Part shown: positions 41,529 through 50,414 of the stretch, one piece after another
Position numbering within the stretch: position 1 is the first letter of the stretch
Layout: each line of letters starts with the position of its first letter
DNA from: Alkalispirochaeta americana
Lineage (GTDB): Bacteria; Spirochaetota; Spirochaetia; DSM-27196; Alkalispirochaetaceae
DNA: 64,000 nucleotides
NCBI RefSeq assembly: GCF_900156105.1
Contig: NZ_FTMS01000001.1
Coordinates: forward strand, 124,001-188,000
Direction: 5' to 3'
The notes under the pieces: generated by a model
What the model saw: the letters and a program-made list of their open reading frames with translations, nothing else
Told to the model about the DNA's origin: nothing
The model's database searches: none
Program-made: the position numbers and the translations under genes

Positions 41529-41549
41529 ACCCGATTTCGATTCATACCC

Positions 41550-41576
41550 TGTCCGGGGGCGGTTCGCTCCCGGACA
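41550..41576 (+). other. Intercistronic stem-loop after the third binding-protein gene
   Basis: TGTCCGGG and CCCGGACA enclose an 11-base loop shortly after the stop codon. Further downstream CCTGTA occurs three times at 13-bp spacing (41603, 41616, 41629). Confidence 0.6.
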
Positions 41577-41602
41577 CATCTGCCGTGCCGTACAATGGAC
41601 GG

Positions 41603-41634
41603 CCTGTATATCCGGCCTGTAAAACCAACCTGTA
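41603..41634 (+). repeat. CCTGTA repeated three times at 13-bp period
   Basis: CCTGTA at 41603-41608, 41616-41621 and 41629-41634, just before the permease gene and its AAAGGAG site. It may be a remnant of the short tandem repeats seen elsewhere in this window. Confidence 0.4.
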
Positions 41635-41647
41635 AAAAGGAGAACCG

Positions 41648-43336
41648 ATGTCGTCACAAGCAATAGCCCGGGCTCGCCGGCGTGCTGATTTTGCGCAAGT
41701 TCTTCGCGAGCCTGTGGTCGTAATAACGATTTTGGCGATATTCGCAATGCTTGCGCTCTTTATTATTTATCCGATCTACGCGGTCTTTCGCCTGAGTCTT
41801 ACCCAGGACGGAGCCTTCTCCACTGCCGTATATCAGGATCTTTTTTCCCGCGTGCGTTACGTGCGGTCCATAACTAACAGTATTCTTCTGGGTACTGTCG
41901 TTGCCACCCTGGCGACGATTGTGGGATTTGTCTTTGCCTTCGCCATCTATCGGGGGGGGATTCGCTTTCGGGGATTTTTCCAGACCATGGCGATTCTCCC
42001 GATCATATCGCCGCCTTTCATGTTCGCTCTCTCGGTTATCTTGCTCTTTGGACGCAACGGGCTCATCACAGCCCGTCTTCTGGGGCTTGATACAAGCGGA
42101 ATCTACGGCCTGCCGGGGCTGGTCCTGGTCCAGACGATCAACCTCTTTCCCATCGCCTATCTCACCTTAAGCGGGATTCTTCAGGGAATTGACCCCGATG
42201 TGGAAACCTGCGCCATGAATCTGGGGGCGTCACGGTTCACCGTGTTCCGCACCATCACCCTTCCCCTGGCAAAACCGGGTATCCTTGCGGCCTGGCTTGT
42301 TGTGTTTGTCAGCTCCATGACCGATTTTGGGAACCCCATCATGATCGGGGGGAGTTTTGATGTTCTCTCGGTTCAGGCCTACCTGGAGTTTACCGGAATG
42401 GGTAACCTGCCTCGAGGTGCTGCCCTGGCGGTGCTGCTGCTGATCCCCACGGTGATGGTTTACTTTCTTCAGAAGTACATTATGGGCCGGGGTTCCTACG
42501 CTACCATTACGGGCAAGTCCTCAAAACGGGGAAAACCCAATTCCAGTCCCGGCTTGCGGGCGCTGCTGACAGTTTTTTGCCTGGGCATTACCGTCATCGT
42601 GGTGCTTTTCTACGGAACAATCATTGTTGGAAGTTTTGTCCGACTCTGGGGCGTGGATTGGAGCTTCACCCTGAGGCATTTCAACTACAGCTGGGATGTG
42701 GGGCTCTCCACCCTGAGAAACACGATCTTCCTGGCCCTGATTGCTACGCCGATTACGGCGCTTATGGGAACAGCTATCTCCTTTCTGGTGATGCGCAAGC
42801 GCTTCCCCGGCCGAAACGCCATGAGCCTTCTGGCGATGCTGAGCTATGCCATTCCCGGTACCGCCATCGGTATCGGCTATGTTCTGGCCTTTAACGTGGC
42901 TCCCTTCCGCTGGTCCGGTACGGCTTTCATCCTGGTGACAGCCTATGTTTTCCGCCATGTGCCTATTGCCGTGGAAAGTGGTATTGCAGCGCTGAAGCAG
43001 ATATCACCCGAGATAGAAGAATCTTCCACGAACCTGGGCGCCAGCAGCGCCAGAACATTCCAGAATGTTACTCTGCCGCTTATAAAGCCGGCCTTTTTTG
43101 CGGGGGCAACCTTCTGCTTTGTGCGGAGCATGACCGCCATCAGTGCGATCATCTTCCTCGTATCGGCCCGTTGGAACCATGTGACGGTCCTCATCCTGGC
43201 GCAGACAGAGATCATGCGTCTTGGTGTTGCCTCGGTCATGTCGTTTATTCTTATTCTTATTATCATGGCCGTTATCGGAATCATGATGAAGCTTACCGGT
43301 CTCAAACGGGATCAGGTCTTTTCGTCGGGCCAGTAG
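41648..43336 (+). CDS. ABC transporter permease with two fused permease domains (FbpB/AfuB-like)
   Basis: Inner-membrane protein of 562 residues with about 12 membrane segments in two homologous halves. Each half has a coupling loop: DVETCAMNLGASRFTVFRTI in the first and EIEESSTNLGASSARTFQNV in the second. The two-domain form is usual for Fe(III)- and hexose-phosphate-type systems. AAAGGAGAA lies 5 bp before the ATG. It lies between the binding-protein and ATPase genes of the same operon. Confidence 0.88.
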   Translation: MSSQAIARARRRADFAQVLREPVVVITILAIFAMLALFIIYPIYAVFRLSLTQDGAFSTAVYQDLFSRVRYVRSITNSILLGTVVATLATIVGFVFAFAIYRGGIRFRGFFQTMAILPIISPPFMFALSVILLFGRNGLITARLLGLDTSGIYGLPGLVLVQTINLFPIAYLTLSGILQGIDPDVETCAMNLGASRFTVFRTITLPLAKPGILAAWLVVFVSSMTDFGNPIMIGGSFDVLSVQAYLEFTGMGNLPRGAALAVLLLIPTVMVYFLQKYIMGRGSYATITGKSSKRGKPNSSPGLRALLTVFCLGITVIVVLFYGTIIVGSFVRLWGVDWSFTLRHFNYSWDVGLSTLRNTIFLALIATPITALMGTAISFLVMRKRFPGRNAMSLLAMLSYAIPGTAIGIGYVLAFNVAPFRWSGTAFILVTAYVFRHVPIAVESGIAALKQISPEIEESSTNLGASSARTFQNVTLPLIKPAFFAGATFCFVRSMTAISAIIFLVSARWNHVTVLILAQTEIMRLGVASVMSFILILIIMAVIGIMMKLTGLKRDQVFSSGQ

Positions 43337-43357
43337 GGTCCGGGAGGGAGAAATATA

Positions 43358-44518
43358 ATGGAACAACAGATGATCGATCGGTCTGCCGCTGCGGAGTTTG
43401 CAGCAGACCCCGGGGACTCAAAAAAGCCCGATTATCTCGTCCTGAAGGATATTGTAAAGGATTTTGTCGATGGTTCCGGAGGAATTGTCCGAGCTGTCAA
43501 CTCCGTTTCCCTGAGCGTGAGCAAGGGAGAGTTTGTGACGCTTCTGGGCCCTTCGGGGTGCGGAAAAACCACGACCTTGCGGATGATCGCCGGGTTCGAG
43601 AGTCCCAACGGGGGAACCATCCAGCTCGACGGAAAGGATATCACCCAGGTTCCTCCGTTCCAGCGAAATATGCCCATGGTTTTTCAGAGCTATGCGCTTT
43701 TTCCGCACCTGACGATCTTTGACAACATCGCCTACGGTCTCAAATTGCGCGGAGTGAGCCGCGAGGAAATGCGCCACGATGTGGCTGTGGCCAGCCAGAT
43801 GGTAAATCTCGTGGGTCTGGAAAAACGCTATCCCGGGGAGTTGTCGGGAGGACAGCAGCAACGGGTTGCTCTTGCCCGGGCCCTGGTGTTGAAGCCCGAT
43901 ATCATTCTCTTCGATGAGCCGCTCTCGAATCTGGATGCAAAATTGCGGATCCAGACCCGCACCGAGATCAAGCGTGTTCAGCAGCTCCTGGGTATTACCG
44001 CGCTCTACGTGACGCATGATCAGTCCGAGGCCTTGAGTCTCTCCGATCAGATCGTGATCATGAACAAGGGCGAGATCGTCCAGCAGGGACCGCCCGAGGC
44101 GATCTACAATGAACCCAACAGCCCCTTTGTCTCGGATTTTATCGGGAACGCCAACTTTCTTGACGGCGAGGTGGTGGATGTTCAGAACGATCAGGTCACC
44201 CTCTCGGTGGGGCCGGCCCGGTTTACGCTTCCTGGTTCTCGCTGTCCTGGTGATATTCGGTCCGGTGAGGCGATTCTTCTTTCGGTAAAACCCGAGGCGA
44301 TCAGGGTGACCGGATCTGCGGGAACGGGAGCAGAGCTTTCGGGGAAGATCGATGTCTCGGCCTTTGTTGGGCCCATCACGGAGTACAAGATCATCTTTGG
44401 TGACGGGATTATCACCGCCCTGCAACCCAACAGACCGGGCAAGACCCATGTGTATCGTTCCGGCGAAGAAGTGGCCCTTGAGTTTGAGGTGGAGTCTCTC
44501 CGGGCGTATCGCGCCTGA
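43358..44518 (+). CDS. ABC transporter ATP-binding protein of the FbpC/PotA type
   Basis: ATPase of 386 residues. Walker A is GPSGCGKTT, the signature LSGGQQQRVALARAL, and Walker B IILFDEPLSNLD. A C-terminal TOBE domain follows from about residue 290 (ILLSVKPEAIRVTG). The first 30 residues are an extension not usual in the family. GGGAGG lies about 10 bp before the ATG. It completes the third import operon and is followed by a strong terminator. Confidence 0.88.
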   Translation: MEQQMIDRSAAAEFAADPGDSKKPDYLVLKDIVKDFVDGSGGIVRAVNSVSLSVSKGEFVTLLGPSGCGKTTTLRMIAGFESPNGGTIQLDGKDITQVPPFQRNMPMVFQSYALFPHLTIFDNIAYGLKLRGVSREEMRHDVAVASQMVNLVGLEKRYPGELSGGQQQRVALARALVLKPDIILFDEPLSNLDAKLRIQTRTEIKRVQQLLGITALYVTHDQSEALSLSDQIVIMNKGEIVQQGPPEAIYNEPNSPFVSDFIGNANFLDGEVVDVQNDQVTLSVGPARFTLPGSRCPGDIRSGEAILLSVKPEAIRVTGSAGTGAELSGKIDVSAFVGPITEYKIIFGDGIITALQPNRPGKTHVYRSGEEVALEFEVESLRAYRA

Positions 44519-44540
44519 TCACTGCGCCGGGATCAACCCG

Positions 44541-44580
44541 GAAAAGCCCCTGCCCGATTTCTCGTGCAGGGGCTTTTTTT
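44541..44580 (+). terminator. Rho-independent terminator of the third import operon
   Basis: AAAAGCCCCTGC pairs with GCAGGGGCTTTT across a 12-base loop, followed by a run of T. Confidence 0.9.
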
Positions 44581-44611
44581 GTGCGCCTCCCGGGGCTCTT
44601 CTCTCCAGATT

Positions 44612-45715
44612 TCAGGGGAAGCTGCGGTCGGGGCCGCCCGACGAGGCCTGGCGGAGGCTGCTCACGATGGCTTCGCCGGTTTCCCTGATCCGGGGACCCG
44701 TTACGGGGTCGTCCACATTATGGCAGGCCACGGTGTGTTCGGGGCCGAGCTGTCGCGGTTGAGGGACCTCCCGGGAGCATCGCTCTGTTGCAAAGGGACA
44801 GCGTGTGGAGAAGACACATCCCGGAGGAGGGGATGCAGGGCTTGGCACATCTCCTTTCAGCAACAGGCGGGTTCGGGATTTCTCGATCTCCGGATCCGGG
44901 ATCGGTACTGCCGACATCAGGGACTGGGTGTAGGGATGGAGGGGGTTCTGAAAAAGCTCATCGTAGCGAGCCAGTTCCATGATTTTTCCCAGATACATCA
45001 CCGCGATACGGTGAGATATGTGACGCACCATACTCAGGTCGTGGGCAATAAAGAGGTAGGTCAGCCCCAGCTCTCGTTGCAGGCGAGCCAGAAGGTTTAC
45101 CACCTGGGCCTGGATCGCCACGTCCAGGGCCGATATGGGTTCATCGCAGACCACAAACTCCGGGTTCAGCGCAAGAGCCCGGGCAATACCCACGCGTTGC
45201 CGCTGACCTCCCGAGAATTCGTGGGGAAAGCGTTTCCCGTGGTCGGGATCAAGCCCGACCATATCCAGCAGGTCCGCTACCCGCTTGCGGATTGTCTCTG
45301 GTGTCTCCCTGTTCTGGATCACCAGGGGTTCCGCGATGATCTTTGCCACGGAGTGGCGCGGGTTCAGCGACGAGTAGGAGTCCTGGAAGATCATTTGCAT
45401 CTTGGGGCGGGTGTTGCGCAGGTCCTGCCGCGATAGTTCGGTAATGGATATCCCGTCGATCGTTACACTTCCCGCTGTGGGTTCATAGAGGCGCAGCATG
45501 CTTCTTCCGGTGGTGGATTTTCCGCACCCGCTCTCGCCCACCAGTCCCAGGGTCTCGCCTCGGGGGATCTCGAAGGAGATATCGTCCACGGCGCGGACGG
45601 CACCCACGGGACGGCTGAAAATGATCCCCCTGGTGATGGGAAAATGCTGTTTGAGATTTTCTACGCGGACAAAGGCGTCTGCGGCTGTATCCTTTGCTGT
45701 ATCGTTGTGTCTCAT
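44612..45715 (-). CDS. Dipeptide/oligopeptide ABC transporter ATP-binding protein (OppF/DppF)
   Basis: ATPase of 367 residues. Walker A is GESGCGKST, signature FSGGQRQRVGIARAL, Walker B FVVCDEPISALD. The C-terminal oligopeptide-ABC extension has the cysteine pattern GCVFSTRCPFATERC and a later C-H. AAGGAAGG lies 3-5 bp before the ATG, which overlaps the preceding stop (ATGA). It is the last gene of the operon; the end is about 30 bp from the terminator of the convergent operon. Confidence 0.9.
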   Translation of the reverse strand: MRHNDTAKDTAADAFVRVENLKQHFPITRGIIFSRPVGAVRAVDDISFEIPRGETLGLVGESGCGKSTTGRSMLRLYEPTAGSVTIDGISITELSRQDLRNTRPKMQMIFQDSYSSLNPRHSVAKIIAEPLVIQNRETPETIRKRVADLLDMVGLDPDHGKRFPHEFSGGQRQRVGIARALALNPEFVVCDEPISALDVAIQAQVVNLLARLQRELGLTYLFIAHDLSMVRHISHRIAVMYLGKIMELARYDELFQNPLHPYTQSLMSAVPIPDPEIEKSRTRLLLKGDVPSPASPPPGCVFSTRCPFATERCSREVPQPRQLGPEHTVACHNVDDPVTGPRIRETGEAIVSSLRQASSGGPDRSFP

Positions 45716-46782
45716 GACCTTCCTTTCGAGGGGACGTGGTTCTTGTTCCCGGGGGGGAGTTTTCGAGGTTCCCGGGTTTCCAGATCATACCAGCAGGCGC
45801 TCTCGTGAGATATCTCCTGGTTCTGGCCCGCAGAAACGGACCCCACGGGAAAGAGGCGGGGTCTCCAGGATGTGCAGCGCTGGAAGGCCCAGGGGCAACG
45901 CGGGGCAAAGGGGCACTGTTGGGGCGGGGCATAGAGATCGGGCGGGGTGCCCGTAATGTCCACCAGTTCGGGGGTGTTCTCGTGAAGTTTCGGAAGCGCT
46001 CCCAGAAGCCCCACCGTGTAGGGGTGCCGGGGATGAGAGTAGACGGGATCGGCGGGCCCCTGCTCCACCACGGTTCCTCCGTACATCACCATAACCCGGT
46101 CAGCGATGCCCGCCACAACACCCAGGTCGTGGGAGATCCAGATCACGGCGATACCCCGCTCCTTGCCCAGGCGGTTCATGAGATCCACAATTTGGGCCTG
46201 GACCGTTACATCCAGGGCTGTAGTGGGTTCATCGGCGATAATGATGTCGGGATCACAGGCGATCGCGATGGCGATCATGACCCGCTGGCGCATGCCGCCC
46301 GAGAACTGGTGGGGGTAGTTGCGGTATCGGGCTTCGGGATCGGGAATCCCTACCTGTTCCAGGAGCGAGATCACCCGTTTCCGTGCCGCCTCGCCCCGCA
46401 GATCGGTATGCTGCTCCAGGGTTTCCTCGATCTGCCTGCCGATCGTCATGAGGGGATTCAGGGAACTCAAAGGGTCCTGAAAGACAAAGCCGATCCGGTC
46501 TCCCCGGATCGCGGCCATCTCCTTCCGGTTCAACTTGAGCAGATCCATGTCGGTCTTGTCCGTGCGGAACCGGGCAGTGCCGGAAACAATTTTCCCCGGG
46601 GGTTCCGGGATGAGCCGCAAGAGGGACATCATGGATACACTTTTCCCGCTGCCGCTCTCGCCGACGATTCCAAGGGTTTCGCCGGGAAAAAGATTGAACG
46701 AGACGCCGTTCACGGCGTGAACCGTCCCGTCTACCGTGTCAAAATGGACCTGAAGGTCCTGGACTTGCAAGATTGGTTTCAT
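45712..46782 (-). CDS. Dipeptide/oligopeptide ABC transporter ATP-binding protein (OppD/DppD)
   Basis: ATPase of 356 residues. Walker A is GESGSGKS, signature FSGGMRQRVMIAIAI, Walker B IIIADEPTTALDVT. The C-terminal cysteine motif (QQCPFAPRCPWAFQRC) fits the oligopeptide family. The start lies next to the stop of the permease gene (1 bp apart), so translation is probably coupled. It forms a heterodimer with the following OppF-like protein. Confidence 0.9.
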   Translation of the reverse strand: MKPILQVQDLQVHFDTVDGTVHAVNGVSFNLFPGETLGIVGESGSGKSVSMMSLLRLIPEPPGKIVSGTARFRTDKTDMDLLKLNRKEMAAIRGDRIGFVFQDPLSSLNPLMTIGRQIEETLEQHTDLRGEAARKRVISLLEQVGIPDPEARYRNYPHQFSGGMRQRVMIAIAIACDPDIIIADEPTTALDVTVQAQIVDLMNRLGKERGIAVIWISHDLGVVAGIADRVMVMYGGTVVEQGPADPVYSHPRHPYTVGLLGALPKLHENTPELVDITGTPPDLYAPPQQCPFAPRCPWAFQRCTSWRPRLFPVGSVSAGQNQEISHESACWYDLETREPRKLPPGNKNHVPSKGRS

Positions 46783-46783
46783 A

Positions 46784-47683
46784 TCAGGAGGCGCTCCGTC
46801 GCATTTTGGGGTCCAGAATGTCCCTCAGCCAGTCTCCCAGGAGGTTCATGCTGAGAGATGTTACAACGATGGCCAGCCCCGGGAAGGCCGCTATCCAGGG
46901 GGAAAACTGGATGTACTGGCGCCCTGCGGCGAGCATGTTGCCCCAGCTGGGAATGCTGGGGGGCACGCTGAGGCCCAGAAATCCCAGACCCGCCTCGTAG
47001 AAGATCATTCCCGACATCTCGAAGGTGGCCACCGTGAGAAGGGGGCCCACCAGGTTCGGCAGGATGTGATCTACCAGAATGCGGCTGCGCGTGGCCCCCA
47101 GGCTGATCGCCGACTCCACGTAGCCGGACTTGCGTATTCGCAATACCTCTCCCCGTGTGATCCGGACAAAGAGGGGCGCGTTGGTAAAGCCGAAAATAAG
47201 AATCACATTCAAAAGACTTCGCCCCAGAACAGAGGCCACCACTACCACCAGCAGGAGATAGGGAATCGCCAGAAAGAGGTTGGTTATGCCCATGATGATA
47301 TTGTCTGTGAGCCCTCCCGTGTACCCGGCGATCATTCCCAGGACCATTCCGATGGTGGCGGCGATGAGGACCCCCAGGAATCCCACCGTCAGGGACACCC
47401 GGGTGCCCACCAGAATGCGGCTGAGCATGTCCCTGCCCAGGTTGTCCGTTCCCAGGGGGTATTCCCAGGTCCCCCCCTCCTGCCAGGCCGGTGGCAAACG
47501 GCTTGCCCGGAGATTTTGCTGGAGCGGATCGTGGGGAACGATCCGTGGCGCCAGAGCGGCCGTGGTGAGGATCAGTGCGAAAAGGATGACCCCCGCCAGC
47601 CCCGCCTTGTCCCGGCAGATCAGTCTGAAAAAACGTGCGGCCGGTGATCGCAGGCCGGCATCGTCAAGAGTATTAATCTTCAT
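46784..47683 (-). CDS. Dipeptide/oligopeptide ABC transporter permease (DppC/OppC)
   Basis: Membrane permease of 299 residues with about six segments. Family markers are GTDNLGRDMLSRIL and VESAISLGATRSRILVDHIL, and the end GNMLAAGRQYI then LAIVVTSLSMNLLGDWLRD. It overlaps the DppB gene by 11 bp. Confidence 0.9.
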   Translation of the reverse strand: MKINTLDDAGLRSPAARFFRLICRDKAGLAGVILFALILTTAALAPRIVPHDPLQQNLRASRLPPAWQEGGTWEYPLGTDNLGRDMLSRILVGTRVSLTVGFLGVLIAATIGMVLGMIAGYTGGLTDNIIMGITNLFLAIPYLLLVVVVASVLGRSLLNVILIFGFTNAPLFVRITRGEVLRIRKSGYVESAISLGATRSRILVDHILPNLVGPLLTVATFEMSGMIFYEAGLGFLGLSVPPSIPSWGNMLAAGRQYIQFSPWIAAFPGLAIVVTSLSMNLLGDWLRDILDPKMRRSAS

Positions 47684-48593
47684 AGCGAATCCTTGGGTCG
47701 ATCAGCGCGTAGGCTACATCGGTGAGAAGGTTCAGAAGCACGACAAAGCCGGCGCTGAAGACGGCGATAGCCTGGACCAGGGGGAAATCCCTCGCCTGGA
47801 CCGCTTCGTTTATCATCCGGCCGATTCCCGGCCAGGCAAAGATCGATTCGATATAAATGGAGCCGCCCAGCATATAGCCGAACTGAACGCCCACGATACT
47901 TACCAGGGTGATCGCCACGTTCCGGAAAATGTGGCGGAAGAGAATGTTTCGTTCCAGCAACCCCTTGCTGTAGGCTGTTCGGATATAGTCTTCACTTCGA
48001 ACTTCCAGGACCGCCGATCTTACCAGGCGGGTGAACTTCCCCAGGGGGAAGAATCCCAGGGCTATGGCGGGCAATACCAGTGAGCGAAAGCCCGATCTGC
48101 CGAAGGTAGGAAACCACTGAAGTTGCACCGAGAAATAGACGATGAGCATCAGGGCAAGCCAGAAATTGGGCACCGTTTGGCCCACCAGGCCGATTGCCCG
48201 GCAGAGGGTATCCCAGATGCTTCCCGGACGGGACCCTCCGATGATTCCCAGGGGGATCGCGATGAGCAAGGCAAAGGCGAGAGCTGCCAGAGCAAGCTCG
48301 AGGGTCGCCGGAAGGCGGGCAATAACCAGGGGCATCGCCTGGGATCGATAATGGAGGGATCGCCCGAAGTCACCTACCATGGCGCCGCGCATATAGGAAC
48401 TGAATTGGCGGTGCAGGGGTTCGTTAAACCCCATGGCTTCGCGAAAGACCTCCACCTCTTGGGGCGATGCGTCCCGGGGCATCATGAGCCGTGCCGGATC
48501 ACCTGTGAGGCGGACAATGAAAAAGACCAGAATTAATACGCCAATCATAAGAAGAATCGACTGGATCAATCTGGAAAAAAGATACCGTTGCAT
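47673..48593 (-). CDS. Dipeptide/oligopeptide ABC transporter permease (DppB/OppB)
   Basis: Membrane permease of 306 residues with about six segments. The N-terminal MQRYLFSRLIQSILLMIGV, the coupling loop RTAYSKGLLERNILFRHI, and the ending DVAYALIDPRIRYED are typical. GGAGAACC lies just upstream of the ATG. It follows the binding-protein gene after a 76-bp gap that holds a stem-loop. Confidence 0.9.
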   Translation of the reverse strand: MQRYLFSRLIQSILLMIGVLILVFFIVRLTGDPARLMMPRDASPQEVEVFREAMGFNEPLHRQFSSYMRGAMVGDFGRSLHYRSQAMPLVIARLPATLELALAALAFALLIAIPLGIIGGSRPGSIWDTLCRAIGLVGQTVPNFWLALMLIVYFSVQLQWFPTFGRSGFRSLVLPAIALGFFPLGKFTRLVRSAVLEVRSEDYIRTAYSKGLLERNILFRHIFRNVAITLVSIVGVQFGYMLGGSIYIESIFAWPGIGRMINEAVQARDFPLVQAIAVFSAGFVVLLNLLTDVAYALIDPRIRYED

Positions 48594-48617
48594 AGGTTCT
48601 CCTGAAATGGGGATAAG

Positions 48618-48645
48618 AAGGCCGACCCCTGGTGAGGCCGGCCTT
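48618..48645 (-). other. Intercistronic stem-loop after the peptide-binding protein gene
   Basis: AAGGCCG and CGGCCTT pair across a 14-base loop between the binding-protein and DppB genes. It is the fourth binding-protein gene in this window followed by such a structure. Confidence 0.55.
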
Positions 48646-48669
48646 TCCGGATCGTATTATACTATGACC

Positions 48670-50217
48670 CTAGCGGAGCGTGGTGAACATCAAGAAGTAA
48701 TCCTCCGCTGCCCGGGGCCGGTAATCGACCACGTTGTCCCGGGTTGCCTCAAAGGTCTCCGGCACGTAGAGATAGATGAAGGGAGGATCCTGGTACATAT
48801 AGTTGTGGAGTTCCTGGTATAGTTTCGCCCGCTCGTTCTGATCGATCGTCACGGAGATCTGCGCCAGGTAGCGATCGATCTCGGGATCGCTCCAGGCCGA
48901 GAAACTGGCGTCCCAGCCGTCGAGGGCGCCCTTCAGGCGGGGAAGAGACTCTCCGGACCGTTCGGACCAGCTGTCACCGAAGAGGGGGGGGAGCTGCTTG
49001 TCCCCTTCCAGGTCCCAGAAACGTCCCGATTCCATGATGTCCAGGTCAGCCCGGATTCCCACATCGGCCAGGTATCCCTGGACCGCCTCGGCCACCTGTT
49101 CAAAGTTGGTGTAGGCTCCGCTGGGAGCGGCAAAGCCGATGCTGAACCCCTCGGGGTAGCCCGCCTCTGCCAGAAGCTGCCGGGCCTTGTCGGGATCGTA
49201 GGGGTAGGGTTCTATTGAGTGGTCGTAACCCAGGTTCGATTCGGTCATGAGCCCTGTGGAGAGCCGGGCTCGTCCGCCAAAGAGGCTGTCGATGATCGCC
49301 TGACGGTCCACGGCGTAATTCATGGCGCGCCGCACCCGGGCATCCTCGGTGGGTTCGCCCACGCCTGAGGTGAGGTTGTTGAAGGCGATGTAGAAGACCC
49401 GGTCGATCGGGTACGTTACGACGTTCACGCCCGAGACGGACTCCAGCGCTTCGGCCTGCTCGTAGGTCAGGCGGTTCACAATGTCAATCTCTCCGGTCTG
49501 GATCGCCGCCATGCGGGTTGAGGCCTCGGGAATGGGGCGGTAGATTACGCGGTCTGCCTTGGGCAGGCCCATGCGCCAGTAGTCGGGGTTCCGTTCCAGG
49601 ATGATCCTGTCCTCCCGAACCCATTCCACAAACTGGAATGGCCCGGTTCCAACGGGAGCCTCGCCGAAGGCATCGTCACCCACCTCCTCGGTGTAGACCG
49701 GGGGTACAATATTCCAGTGTTGTGCCATGACGCTCAGAAAGAGAGGGTCCGGCTCCTCGGTGGTTATGCGCAGGGTGTATTCATCAAGAGCCTCTACCTC
49801 TTTTGCCCGGGCCCAGCGGTCACTCCACTCCATGACGGGCCGTTGCCCTCTTTCCCAGGAGTAGACCACGGCCTGGGCGTTGAAGGGTTCGCCGTTGTGG
49901 AAGGATACGCCCTCCCTCAGGTGAAAGGTGTACTCCGTGCCATCGTCAGAGACCTCCCAGGATTCGGCCAGGGCTGGCTCGATGATGTTCTCATCGTTGG
50001 CCCAGACCAGGCTGTCGAACATTTGCCATGAAACATTCTGGGCGTTTCGCTCGGCGGCGATCGATGCATCCAGGGAGTTGGGAAAGTTGGGAACCGCCAC
50101 TCTGAGGGTGACGAGTTGATCATCCTCCTCCTGTTGGGCCTGGCAGCCTGCGATGATCAGGGCAGCCGCAAGGGTTGCCATAATCGCTGTGGAGGCCAAT
50201 CGTGTTTTCTTTTTCAT
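48670..50217 (-). CDS. Peptide-type ABC transporter substrate-binding lipoprotein (family 5)
   Basis: Lipid-anchored binding protein of 515 residues. The signal peptide ends in the lipobox L-I-I-A-G-C at about 25. Family 5 markers are AVPNFPNSLDASIAAERN, PALAESWEVSDDGTEYTFHLREG (cited as PALAESWEVSDDG) and AMNYAVDRQAIIDSLFGG. ATG 50217 has AAAGGAGT 6 bp upstream, better than the longer form from 50256. It heads the operon with dppB, dppC, dppD and dppF type genes. Substrate may be di- or oligopeptides or a related solute. Confidence 0.9.
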   Translation of the reverse strand: MKKKTRLASTAIMATLAAALIIAGCQAQQEEDDQLVTLRVAVPNFPNSLDASIAAERNAQNVSWQMFDSLVWANDENIIEPALAESWEVSDDGTEYTFHLREGVSFHNGEPFNAQAVVYSWERGQRPVMEWSDRWARAKEVEALDEYTLRITTEEPDPLFLSVMAQHWNIVPPVYTEEVGDDAFGEAPVGTGPFQFVEWVREDRIILERNPDYWRMGLPKADRVIYRPIPEASTRMAAIQTGEIDIVNRLTYEQAEALESVSGVNVVTYPIDRVFYIAFNNLTSGVGEPTEDARVRRAMNYAVDRQAIIDSLFGGRARLSTGLMTESNLGYDHSIEPYPYDPDKARQLLAEAGYPEGFSIGFAAPSGAYTNFEQVAEAVQGYLADVGIRADLDIMESGRFWDLEGDKQLPPLFGDSWSERSGESLPRLKGALDGWDASFSAWSDPEIDRYLAQISVTIDQNERAKLYQELHNYMYQDPPFIYLYVPETFEATRDNVVDYRPRAAEDYFLMFTTLR

Positions 50218-50296
50218 GCAATCACTCCTTTTGTGAACACAGGTTTGTGAAATCAAGATAGGGACAAAGGCAAAGATTCATCTTCTCCTTGCTGGA

Positions 50297-50324
50297 ATTA
50301 TGCCCTATAATGCATTGAGTTCAA
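50297..50324 (-). promoter_or_regulatory. Possible promoter of the peptide ABC operon
   Basis: On the minus strand TTGAAC (50324-50319) and CATAAT (50302-50297) are 16 bp apart. A TATAAT also occurs on the plus strand at 50306-50311 but without a matching -35, so assignment is tentative. Confidence 0.35.
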
Positions 50325-50414
50325 AGCATACCAGATTGGGCCGGGCGTGTTTAGTCCCCCCTGTTTCAGGTACATTATGAGTCGGAATGTGTGAAAAATC
50401 CATGAGGAAAGAGT

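Noticed and set aside
40515-44518. Plain annotation as a ferric iron ABC transporter
   Set aside because: The similarity alone allows it, but the FbpA-type iron-binding tyrosines are not evident and the promoter carries the repeats found before phosphorus-type importers.
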